Counted from the stretch's first letter, positions 1-4,980 are shown. The stretch: DNA of 5,578 nucleotides from Clostridia bacterium (GCA_017938565.1 JAGBBI010000104.1:1-5578), one strand, 5' to 3'. Notes: generated by a model not told the origin, from the sequence alone. A program made the numbers and translations.

Positions 1-276
1 ATCTATACAATGACAAACAGTTTTGTTCACAGCAAGGTATTAATAACTGAGAATTCGGCGATAGTTGGCTCTATTAATGTGGACTTAAGAAGTTTTAATC
101 AACAATTTGAAAGTGCGGTTTATTTAAATGAGCCATTAACATTAGCTAAAATAAATCAAGATTTTGAAAAGACTTTTGCCCACTCAGTTATAATTACTGA
201 CAAAAATATGAAAAGAAAAAATCTATCTTTCAGAGTAATTTCGGGACTTTTAAATATTTTGTCTACTTTTATGTAA
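1..276 (+). CDS. cls: Cardiolipin synthase-type phospholipase D, C-terminal fragment
   Basis: The reading frame is open from base 1 and ends at TAA 274-276, so this is the last 91 residues of a gene starting left of the window. An internal ATG at 10 is not the real start, because the frame and the homologous sequence begin before it. The second HKD active-site motif of the phospholipase D superfamily is plain: H10-S-K12, then G23-S24-x-N26-x-D28 and the family's R30-S-F stretch with F39-E. In the family this enzyme joins two phosphatidylglycerol molecules into cardiolipin at the membrane. The usual Asp five residues after the motif Lys is Glu (E17) here. The tail (KRK followed by a hydrophobic end, residues about 72-91) fits the membrane-proximal C-terminus of bacterial Cls. 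The first HKD motif and any N-terminal membrane helices are outside the window. The family call is firm; the exact substrate is inferred. Confidence 0.88.
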   Translation: MYTMTNSFVHSKVLITENSAIVGSINVDLRSFNQQFESAVYLNEPLTLAKINQDFEKTFAHSVIITDKNMKRKNLSFRVISGLLNILSTFM

Positions 277-338
277 GTTCGCTAACGTTATGTGTTTACA
301 AAACTTTTACATTTTAATTACAAAATAATTATTTCTTC

Positions 339-370
339 TTGATGTTTTAGAAACAGTGTTTTGATATACT
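339..370 (+). promoter_or_regulatory. Probable sigma-A promoter of the 401-1094 unit (extended -10)
   Basis: TATACT at 365-370 is preceded by TG at 362-363, giving an extended -10 element. A TTGATG at 339-344 could serve as -35, but its spacing is 20 bases rather than 17, and the hexamer at the ideal spacing is poor. The extended -10 may compensate. Transcription would begin near 377, just before the SD at 386-392. No clear terminator for the preceding cls gene is visible in 277-338. Confidence 0.5.
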
Positions 371-400
371 AAGTTTATAAAAATCAAGGAGGAATTTTTA

Positions 401-754
401 ATGTCAAACAATAATGAAAAAGAAATGGTAGAGAAAATTAGAAATAGTTATACTACAAAATCTAATGAACGGTCAAAGATTGAAGAGCTTAAATCACTAG
501 ATAGAAAAGTTAAACAACCGGTGTTAATTTTTGCGTATATCTACGGCGTTGTCGGTTCACTTATACTTGGACTTGGAATGTGTCTTGCAATGAAGGTAAT
601 TGGTAATGCGATGTCGGTTGGCATTATTATTGGACTTGTTGGTATTGCAATGGTTTCAACTACCTACCCCATCTATCTAAGACTACTTGCAAACAGAAAA
701 GCAAAATATTCAGATATAATAATTGAAAAAAGCAATGAATTGTTAAATAAATAA
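401..754 (+). CDS. Small two-helix membrane protein (family often labelled dihydropteridine reductase)
   Basis: A 117-residue protein starts at ATG 401 behind AAGGAGG (386-392) with an 8-base spacer. The N-terminal part (residues 1-40) is charged and hydrophilic, with a K-x-x-E-L-K-S-L-D pattern. Two membrane segments follow at about 41-64 and 71-93, both rich in Gly, then a basic, hydrophilic tail ending in SNELLNK. From memory, this layout (x-LDxKV+xPxxxFAYxxG, GLGMCLAM, GIAMVS-x-x-YP) matches a protein common in gut Clostridia that databases often name dihydropteridine reductase. I see no nucleotide-binding motif supporting that enzyme name, so I treat the function as unknown. It is followed 19 bases later by the 774 gene, presumably in the same transcript. 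Confidence 0.82.
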   Translation: MSNNNEKEMVEKIRNSYTTKSNERSKIEELKSLDRKVKQPVLIFAYIYGVVGSLILGLGMCLAMKVIGNAMSVGIIIGLVGIAMVSTTYPIYLRLLANRKAKYSDIIIEKSNELLNK

Positions 755-773
755 CAGAGGTTATATAATTGAA

Positions 774-1094
774 ATGGAAAAGAAAGAAGGATTTTTTAAA
801 AAAGCTTTCCGTGATATGAAAGAAAGTGCAAAAGCTCAACACGAAGTTGACAAAGCAAATTTTGAAGCTGCAAAAGCTGAAGCTCGTGCAAATTTTGAAG
901 AAAATCGTGGCACAAACACTTGGAGAAAAGCAAAGGAAAATGCTAAACAATCTTGGGCAGATGCTAAAATGAGTCCTGCCGAAAGGACTGCAAAAATGCG
1001 TGCGGAACAAGAAGCTCAAATTGCTGAAGCAAAAGCAAGAACAGCTGAAGCTAATGAAAGATATGAAAAAGCAAAAGTTTGCAAAAAAAAGTAA
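774..1094 (+). CDS. Ala/Lys/Glu-rich coiled-coil protein, function unknown
   Basis: A 106-residue soluble protein with no signal peptide or membrane segment. It begins with a short amphipathic basic stretch (KKEGFFKKAFRDMKESAKAQ, residues 3-22), then long runs of Ala, Lys and Glu at heptad-like spacing (about 20-45 and 65-102), so it is probably a helical coiled coil. The N-terminal stretch could lie on a membrane surface, which would suit its partner, the two-helix membrane protein just upstream; this is inference. The start is ATG 774 with a weak SD (AGAGG, 756-760) rather far away at 13 bases. An in-frame ATT at 768 has better spacing and cannot be excluded as a rare start. I recognise similar sequences in gut Firmicutes but know of no assigned function. 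The terminator at 1117-1154 follows directly. Confidence 0.75.
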   Translation: MEKKEGFFKKAFRDMKESAKAQHEVDKANFEAAKAEARANFEENRGTNTWRKAKENAKQSWADAKMSPAERTAKMRAEQEAQIAEAKARTAEANERYEKAKVCKKK

Positions 1095-1116
1095 AAGCCT
1101 AATTTTGTAAAACAAA

Positions 1117-1163
1117 AAACCACCTAAAGAAAATTAATTTCTGTTTGGTGGTTTATTATTATT
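1117..1163. terminator. Bidirectional rho-independent terminator between convergent genes
   Basis: Arms AAACCACC (1117-1124) and GGTGGTTT (1147-1154) are perfectly complementary, and the inner stem can be extended by AGAAA/TTTCT with small bulges. On the + strand T-rich sequence follows (1152-1167), ending the 774 gene. On the - strand the complement of the A-run at 1111-1119 supplies a U-tract, ending the DUF11 gene whose stop is at 1185. The convergent placement supports use from both sides. Confidence 0.85.
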
Positions 1164-1184
1164 TTTTAATTGTTTTTAATTAAA

Positions 1185-2036
1185 TTACATATGTCCGTGT
1201 ATTCTAATTAAAGTTGTGTTTTCAACGCCCGGAGAGATTGCTGGGACAAGAATTGCCCTACCTGTTTCATTTGGCAGTGTTAATAAGTTAGCATTATCAA
1301 TTGTATATTCACTAGAACTAAATTGATAATGTTCGCCATTGCTGTCCATATGAATTTCGGTTGCAGTAAAGGCAGATGGTAGCTGGTCGGTAACAATGAC
1401 ATTTGTTGCGTCTATTGTTCCAGTATTTGTAAGAGTAATGTAATAATCTATCTCATCACCACAGCATATATCATCACAGCTAGCATATTTAGTGATTTGA
1501 ACTTCAGCAAACTCACTTCTTGGAATTGTCAAACTATCCTCAACGGTTATACCATTGTCATTGCAATTACAACCGCATGGATAAGCTGTAACACTAACCT
1601 CGTTTGTAAGTTCGTTAATGTCTTCCCCAAGATTTTCATTTACCATAACATTGTATAACAAGTACAAACTTTCATCTTGTCCAAGCCTTTCGTTAACATT
1701 GAATTGAAGCGGTGATGTTTCGGTTGGAGTTATTTCAGTTAACTCACCATTTTTAAATAATCTTGCCGTCCTATCGATATAGCTTGTGTGATTTTCATTT
1801 CCAAGATTGTCTCTAATTTCAAAGGACCCAAGACAACTACACCCATTATTTGTAATCTTTACAAAATATGTAATTGTTTGCCCAACTCTGAAACTTTCAC
1901 TTGAAGAAGTCTTGTCTACTAAAATACTATGTTCATCCCTTACCGAATGAGTAACGATATTTGAGTTGTTTGTTCGGGTTAAGGTTGAGCCTTCATATGA
2001 ATATGAAACCGACGCCTGATTGGTAATAGTTTCCAA
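1185..2036 (-). CDS. DUF11-type repeat protein, Cys-rich, TTG start
   Basis: A 283-residue protein with two beta-sandwich repeats of the DUF11/TIGR01451 kind. The first covers about residues 33-150 (ILVDKTSSSESFRVGQTITY, then ITNNG, IRDNLG). The second covers about 177-280 (VQITKY, DEIDYYITLTNTG, ATNVIVTDQLP). The opening METITNQASVSYSY...NSNIV is the usual N-terminus of such proteins in Clostridia. There is no signal peptide, membrane helix or LPXTG sorting signal, so secretion is unclear; release into the mother cell or spore surface is one possibility but only a guess. Eight Cys occur in tight groups (66, 68; 154, 156, 158; 187, 191, 192), unusual for this fold, and could bind metal or form crosslinks. 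No ATG lies near the 5' end; TTG at 2034-2036 is placed by a strong SD. It lies 112 bases after asnS on the same strand. Confidence 0.85.
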   Translation of the reverse strand: METITNQASVSYSYEGSTLTRTNNSNIVTHSVRDEHSILVDKTSSSESFRVGQTITYFVKITNNGCSCLGSFEIRDNLGNENHTSYIDRTARLFKNGELTEITPTETSPLQFNVNERLGQDESLYLLYNVMVNENLGEDINELTNEVSVTAYPCGCNCNDNGITVEDSLTIPRSEFAEVQITKYASCDDICCGDEIDYYITLTNTGTIDATNVIVTDQLPSAFTATEIHMDSNGEHYQFSSSEYTIDNANLLTLPNETGRAILVPAISPGVENTTLIRIHGHM

Positions 2037-2044
2037 AAAATTTA

Positions 2045-2052
2045 CCTCCTCT
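2045..2052 (-). promoter_or_regulatory. Strong SD that fixes the TTG start of the DUF11 gene
   Basis: The - strand reads AGAGGAGG here, 8 bases before the TTG at 2036. Nearly full anti-SD complementarity compensates for the weak start codon, and no in-frame ATG occurs in the first two hundred residues, so the TTG is the only sensible start. Confidence 0.85.
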
Positions 2053-2085
2053 GTAAATTATGTAGATGATTTTTAACCATCAATA

Positions 2086-2115
2086 CATTATATGACATTA
2101 CAAAGGTGGTAGTGA
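2086..2115 (-). promoter_or_regulatory. Candidate promoter of the DUF11 gene
   Basis: On the - strand a perfect TATAAT (2087-2092) lies about 40 bases before the SD. The hexamer 17 bases upstream (TCACTA, 2110-2115) is a poor sigma-A -35. The same bases read CATATAATG with an AC dinucleotide about 17 bases upstream, which loosely resembles the late-sporulation sigma-K pattern. The match is too short to decide, and readthrough from asnS is also possible because no convincing terminator separates the genes. Confidence 0.4.
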
Positions 2116-2148
2116 ACATTTTATACTTAAATTTAGTTGTTTTTAAAA

Positions 2149-3525
2149 CTAAAACTCACAAGATTTTGGAGTTCTTGGAAATGGAATAACGTCTTTAATT
2201 GACTTCATTCCAGTTAAGAACATAATCAATCGGTCAAAGCCCATCCCAAAACCGCTGTGTGGCACACTTCCATATTCACGAAGTTTCAAGTACCACCAAT
2301 AATCTTTTTCTTTAAGCCCAATTTCTTTAATTCTTGATTTTAGAATATCTAAATCACATTCACGCTCCCCAGCTCCGCAAAGCTCACCAACTCCAGAAAC
2401 AAGCAAATCAGTTGCTCTACAAGTTTTTCCGTCTTTGCTAATCTTCATATAGAATGCTTTGAAATCTTTTGGGTAATCATAAACAAATACCGGTTGTTTA
2501 AATATTTTTTCGCTTAAATATTTTTCTTGTTCTGTATGCAAATCTTCGCCCCATTTAACCACGTATTCAAATTCGCTTTGATATGGTTTTAATAGTTCGA
2601 TTGCTTCGGTATAACTCACTTTTGCAAAGGGTTCTTTTAATGTTGATTGCAATCTATCAAGTAAACCTTTTTCAATTGAACTATCACAAAATGCAAGTTC
2701 ATCAGGACATTTATCTAAAACGTATTTAATAATAAACTTAACCATTCGCTCCATTAATTCCATATCATCATCAAGGTCATAGAACGCCATTTCAGGTTCT
2801 ACATGCCAAAATTCAGTTAAATGTCTTGGAGTTCTGCTGTCTTCTGCTCTGAACGTTGGCCCAAACGTGTAAACCTTACCAAGCCCCATAGCAAGAGCTT
2901 CACCTTGTAATTGACCGGTAGGCGTTAGGAAAACGCTTTTCCCAAGCAATTCGTCTTCTGGTTTTAATTGTTTACCAGAATAAATATCTTGTGTTGATAC
3001 CTTATATAATTCACAACCACCTTCACAATCGCTTGTTGTAAGAATTGGTGTATGAACATGAGTAAAACCTTCTTGTTCAAAGAATTTGTGAATAGCAAGA
3101 GTTGCTTCGCTTCTTATTTTAAATACTGCTTGAAAAATAGTAGTTCTTCCACGAAGATAAGCGTGCTCTCTTAAGAATTCAAATGAACACTCTTTCTTTT
3201 GTAGTGGATAAGTTTCATCAGTTTTGCTTAAAATTTCAACTTTATCTGCTTTCATCTCAAATGGCTGTTTGGCTTCAGGTGTTGCAACAATTTTCCCCTC
3301 ACAAATTATACTTGAGCCCGGCAATAACTTTACTGCCATATCAAAGCCTTCCGTTTCTGTATCTATTACAATTTGTGCAGTTTTTAGTATTGAGCCGTCA
3401 GAAAGAACAATAAATGCAAATTTTTTCATATATCTAATTGACCGAACCCAACCACCAAATTTAACTTTTTTATCTTTGTATAAATCTAAATCTTCATATA
3501 CTTTTTTAATATCAACTCTTTTCAT
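2149..3525 (-). CDS. asnS: Asparaginyl-tRNA synthetase
   Basis: A 458-residue class IIb aminoacyl-tRNA synthetase that charges tRNA-Asn with asparagine using ATP in the cytoplasm. An N-terminal OB-fold anticodon-binding domain (about 18-100, with VKFGGWVRSIR) is followed by the catalytic core. Class II motif 1 lies around HTPIL (158-162). Motif 2 is FRAEDSRTPRHLTEFWHVEPE (from 225). Motif 3 is GFGMGFDRLIM (425-435), followed by DVIPFPRTP. YPKDFKAFYM (351-360) and GELCGAGERE (380-389) closely match the bacterial AsnRS type of E. coli, and the length is normal. AspRS is less likely because the YPKD-x-KAFYM and HSGFG stretches are those of AsnRS. ATG 3525 follows AAGGAG directly after the asnA stop, with 10 bases between the genes, so the two are co-transcribed and probably translationally coupled. 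Confidence 0.97.
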   Translation of the reverse strand: MKRVDIKKVYEDLDLYKDKKVKFGGWVRSIRYMKKFAFIVLSDGSILKTAQIVIDTETEGFDMAVKLLPGSSIICEGKIVATPEAKQPFEMKADKVEILSKTDETYPLQKKECSFEFLREHAYLRGRTTIFQAVFKIRSEATLAIHKFFEQEGFTHVHTPILTTSDCEGGCELYKVSTQDIYSGKQLKPEDELLGKSVFLTPTGQLQGEALAMGLGKVYTFGPTFRAEDSRTPRHLTEFWHVEPEMAFYDLDDDMELMERMVKFIIKYVLDKCPDELAFCDSSIEKGLLDRLQSTLKEPFAKVSYTEAIELLKPYQSEFEYVVKWGEDLHTEQEKYLSEKIFKQPVFVYDYPKDFKAFYMKISKDGKTCRATDLLVSGVGELCGAGERECDLDILKSRIKEIGLKEKDYWWYLKLREYGSVPHSGFGMGFDRLIMFLTGMKSIKDVIPFPRTPKSCEF

Positions 3526-3535
3526 AAATTTCTCC

Positions 3536-4531
3536 TTATAATAACTCTATTTTAAATTTTTTACATTGTTCTATGGTTTGTTTGTCCCAATAACTTGCTT
3601 GAACTTCGCCAATGTGTGCACGCCCAAGAAGTAGCATACATAGTCTACTTTGACCAATTCCACCGCCAATTGTAAGTGGTAATTCTTGTTTTACAATTGA
3701 TTGATGATAAGCATATCCCAATCTCTCTTGACAACTTGATTTTCCAAGTTGTTTAATTAAAGTATCTTTATCAACTCTTATTCCCATACTTGAAATTTCA
3801 AGTGCCATATCTAACACTTCGTGATAGAATAATAAATCACCATCTAAACTCCAATCATCATAATCTGGTGCACGCATATCGTGTGGTTTTCCATCACTTA
3901 AATCATCGCCAATTCCTATGATAAACACAGCTTTATATTTTTTTGTGATTAAATATTCTCGTTCTTTGTCTGTAGTATCAGGATACATATCTAAAAGTTC
4001 TTGACTAGTTATAAAGTGAATATCTTCACAAATATCTACACAGTCAAAGCCTTTTGATTTCAAAATCTTGCTTGTATCTATAATTGATTTAACAATCTTT
4101 TTAACCATTTTCTTTAAATAATCAATAGTTCTATCTCTTCTAACTATTACTTTTTCCCAATCCCATTGGTCAACATATATTGAATGTGTTTCGTCCATTT
4201 TGTCATCTCTACGAATTGCAGTCATATCAGTATATAATCCTTTGTGAATAGGAAAATCATATTTTTTAAGTGCCATACGTTTCCATTTTGCAAGAGATTG
4301 CACAATTTCAAGTTCTTTACCATCTTTTAAAATATCAAAAGACACCTTGCGTTCAATACCACTTAAATCATCTTGCAAACCACTTTCTTTTGTTACAAAC
4401 AATGGTGCTGACACTCTTGTTAAATCAAGAGCACAAGCCAATTTCCTTTCAAACTTATCCTTTATAAGTTTAATATATTTTTGTTTATCTAATATAGTTA
4501 AATAGGTATATTTGTCTTTAATAAATTTCAT
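3536..4531 (-). CDS. asnA: Aspartate-ammonia ligase (AsnA-type asparagine synthetase)
   Basis: A 331-residue enzyme, the normal length for AsnA (about 330). It makes asparagine from aspartate, ammonia and ATP, giving AMP and pyrophosphate. It belongs to the class II synthetase fold and is a distant relative of AspRS/AsnRS, so this operon carries two related folds acting on the same amino acid. Family hallmarks are QDDLSGIERKVSF (53-65), VQSLAKWKR (77-85), HSIYVDQWDWEKV (116-128), HFITSQELL (172-180), RAPDYDDW (220-227), SSMGIRVD (247-254) and the motif-3-like GGGIGQSRLCMLLL (289-302). ATG 4531 has the SD TTTAAGGAG (4539-4547) 7 bases away. That SD can be masked by an upstream complementary element, so translation is likely regulated. 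The product feeds the AsnRS encoded immediately downstream. Confidence 0.97.
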   Translation of the reverse strand: MKFIKDKYTYLTILDKQKYIKLIKDKFERKLACALDLTRVSAPLFVTKESGLQDDLSGIERKVSFDILKDGKELEIVQSLAKWKRMALKKYDFPIHKGLYTDMTAIRRDDKMDETHSIYVDQWDWEKVIVRRDRTIDYLKKMVKKIVKSIIDTSKILKSKGFDCVDICEDIHFITSQELLDMYPDTTDKEREYLITKKYKAVFIIGIGDDLSDGKPHDMRAPDYDDWSLDGDLLFYHEVLDMALEISSMGIRVDKDTLIKQLGKSSCQERLGYAYHQSIVKQELPLTIGGGIGQSRLCMLLLGRAHIGEVQASYWDKQTIEQCKKFKIELL

Positions 4532-4538
4532 ATATTTT

Positions 4539-4588
4539 CTCCTTAAAGTTAATTAATTTGTAAATTTTATTTAACTAATTTTAAGGAG
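4539..4588 (-). promoter_or_regulatory. Hairpin that masks the asnA ribosome binding site
   Basis: On the - strand CTCCTTAAA (4588-4580) is the exact complement of the asnA SD region TTTAAGGAG (4547-4539). Pairing extends inwards through AGTTAA (4576-4571) with TTAACT (4552-4547), leaving a short AATT bulge and an 18-base loop. In this fold the SD is unavailable, so this is the presumed off state for asnA translation. Confidence 0.7.
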
Positions 4589-4618
4589 TGTAAAATTTAC
4601 TTAAAAACTCTCCTTAAA
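4580..4618 (-). promoter_or_regulatory. Competing anti-masking hairpin at the end of leader 2
   Basis: TTTAAGGAG (4618-4610), lying inside the last codons of leader 2, is an exact copy of the asnA SD element. It can pair with the same CTCCTTAAA (4588-4580) across a 21-base loop, which frees the asnA SD. The first codon of the Asn run is 17 bases upstream of this element, so a ribosome stalled early in the run leaves it free, while a ribosome moving to the stop codon opens it. This resembles the translational attenuation known for erm and cat leaders; applying it here is inference. Confidence 0.65.
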
Positions 4619-4671
4619 TAATTATTATTGTTATTATCATTGTCGCCCGCCACGGCATTTGTTTTTTTCAT
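4597..4671 (-). CDS. Asn-rich leader peptide 2 (24 aa)
   Basis: A short ORF runs from ATG 4671-4669 to TAA 4599-4597, with SD GGAGGG (4677-4682) 5 bases before the start. The product is MKKTNAVAGD-NDNNNNN-YLRRVFK: 7 Asn in 24 residues, five of them consecutive (codons at 4635-4621). There is no recognisable signal peptide or toxin-like hydrophobic segment. The peptide itself is probably inert; translation of its Asn codons would be the sensor. Its stop is 65 bases before asnA. The codons just before the Asn run (4642-4656) are very GC-rich in an AT-rich neighbourhood. A simple AAT microsatellite is less likely because a well-placed SD, start, stop and the regulatory element all fit the same frame. 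Confidence 0.78.
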   Translation of the reverse strand: MKKTNAVAGDNDNNNNNYLRRVFK

Positions 4672-4712
4672 ATTATCCCTCCGTTTTAACTATAAACTAA
4701 ATTAAGTCTATC

Positions 4713-4751
4713 AAAAAAATAAAACACACCTTTTTATTTAAAGAGTGTGTT
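4713..4751 (-). terminator. Terminator T2, second in the asnA leader
   Basis: On the - strand AACACAC (4751-4745) pairs with GTGTGTT (4729-4723), with a following G-U pair and further A-U pairs near the loop. A U-rich tract (complement of 4713-4724) follows, which makes a good rho-independent terminator. It lies between leader 1 and leader 2. Its 5' arm can also pair with the 3' arm of terminator T1, see the separate entry. Confidence 0.8.
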
Positions 4752-4798
4752 ATAAATATTGAATATATCAACAATATTAAAAATAAAACACCCTCTTG
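4740..4798 (-). promoter_or_regulatory. Alternative stem joining T1 and T2 around a central hairpin
   Basis: The 3' arm of T1 (AAGAGGGTGTT, 4797-4787) pairs with the 5' arm of T2 (AACACACTCTT, 4751-4741): ten Watson-Crick pairs with a single G-A mismatch. Between them a separate hairpin, AATATTG (4778-4772) with CAATATT (4761-4755), would bring the arms together. If formed, this structure destroys both terminators and gives readthrough. Seen as complementarity only, not folded. Confidence 0.5.
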
Positions 4799-4815
4799 GA
4801 TTTCAAGAGAGTGTT
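4778..4815 (-). terminator. Terminator T1 (attenuator) after leader 1
   Basis: On the - strand AACACTCTCTTG (4815-4804) pairs with CAAGAGGGTGTT (4798-4787): twelve pairs, one of them G-U, with loop AAATC. A U-rich tract (TTTTATTTTT) begins at the end of the stem. It starts 22 bases after the stop of leader 1 and has no gene of its own to end, as expected of an attenuator. It would also stop transcripts arriving from the 5022-5396 gene. Confidence 0.88.
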
Positions 4816-4853
4816 GAAGTTTAAAAGTTAAATATGTTTAGATTTTTTCAACA
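4812..4853 (-). promoter_or_regulatory. Candidate antiterminator pairing in leader 1
   Basis: TGTTGAA (4853-4847), within the last codons of leader 1, pairs perfectly with TTCAACA (4818-4812), which overlaps the first bases of the T1 stem. The first segment would be covered by a ribosome at the leader stop (4840-4838) but free when a ribosome stalls in the Asn run more than 30 bases upstream. Seven pairs is modest, so this is tentative. Confidence 0.5.
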
Positions 4854-4921
4854 ACAAAAATGAAACCCATATTAAATGCGTTTAAATTATTATTGTTGTT
4901 ATTATTAATTAGTCTAAACAT
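4838..4921 (-). CDS. Asn-rich leader peptide 1 (27 aa)
   Basis: A short ORF runs from ATG 4921-4919 to TAA 4840-4838, with SD AAGGAG (4934-4929) 7 bases upstream, beginning only about 24 bases after the predicted transcription start. The product is MFRLI-NNNNNNN-LNAFNMGFIFVVEKI: 9 Asn in 27 residues, seven consecutive (codons at 4906-4886, a mix of AAT and AAC). The position between promoter and terminator T1, and the downstream genes for making asparagine and charging tRNA-Asn, are the classic layout of an amino-acid attenuation leader, as known for his, trp and thr operons. When charged tRNA-Asn is short, ribosomes should stall in the run and favour readthrough. The peptide itself probably has no other role. 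Confidence 0.85.
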   Translation of the reverse strand: MFRLINNNNNNNLNAFNMGFIFVVEKI

Positions 4922-4951
4922 AATATTTCTCCTTTGATTAATTACAATAAT

Positions 4952-4980
4952 ATTATATCACAAAATGTGATATTTGTCAA
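4952..4980 (-). promoter_or_regulatory. Consensus sigma-A promoter of the asn operon
   Basis: On the - strand a perfect TTGACA (4980-4975), a 17-base spacer and a perfect TATAAT (4957-4952). Transcription should start near 4945. Such a strong promoter needs downstream or operator control, which the leader and the palindrome in its spacer could supply. Confidence 0.92.
4955..4973. promoter_or_regulatory. Palindromic operator candidate inside the asn promoter
   Basis: ATATCACA-AAA-TGTGATAT is a perfect inverted repeat with 8-base arms and a 3-base centre, filling nearly the whole -35/-10 spacer and running into the -10. A dimeric repressor bound here would block RNA polymerase. I do not recognise the motif as the site of a specific regulator. 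Its halves resemble the TGTGA/TCACA of CRP sites but in the opposite order. It could be partly fortuitous because the -10 contributes AT-rich bases. Confidence 0.5.

Noticed and set aside
660..1115. Open frame of 151 codons on the - strand across the 401-1094 genes
   Set aside because: It is the antisense shadow of the lysine/alanine-rich gene; the Phe/Ser/Cys-rich product and lack of an SD argue against it.
2132..2153. Hairpin at the end of asnS as terminator
   Set aside because: The stem TTTAGTT/AACTAAA is 7 pairs, almost all A-T, overlaps the stop codon and lacks a proper U-tract, so readthrough towards the DUF11 gene is as likely.
3183..3541. Two + strand open frames inside asnS
   Set aside because: They lie antisense to the conserved AsnRS N-terminal domain, with no SD or recognisable protein.
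4270..4467. 65-codon + strand frame inside asnA
   Set aside because: Antisense to strongly conserved AsnA sequence.
4621..4641. AAT/AAC runs as a simple microsatellite or CRISPR-like repeat
   Set aside because: The runs sit in frame inside ORFs with well-placed SD, start and stop, and the downstream genes are Asn-specific; there are no spacers or regular repeat units.
4686..4714. Separate promoter for leader 2 (TTGATA and TATAGT)
   Set aside because: The spacing is only 14 bases and the start point would fall in the SD of leader 2; at 17 bases the -10 is poor.
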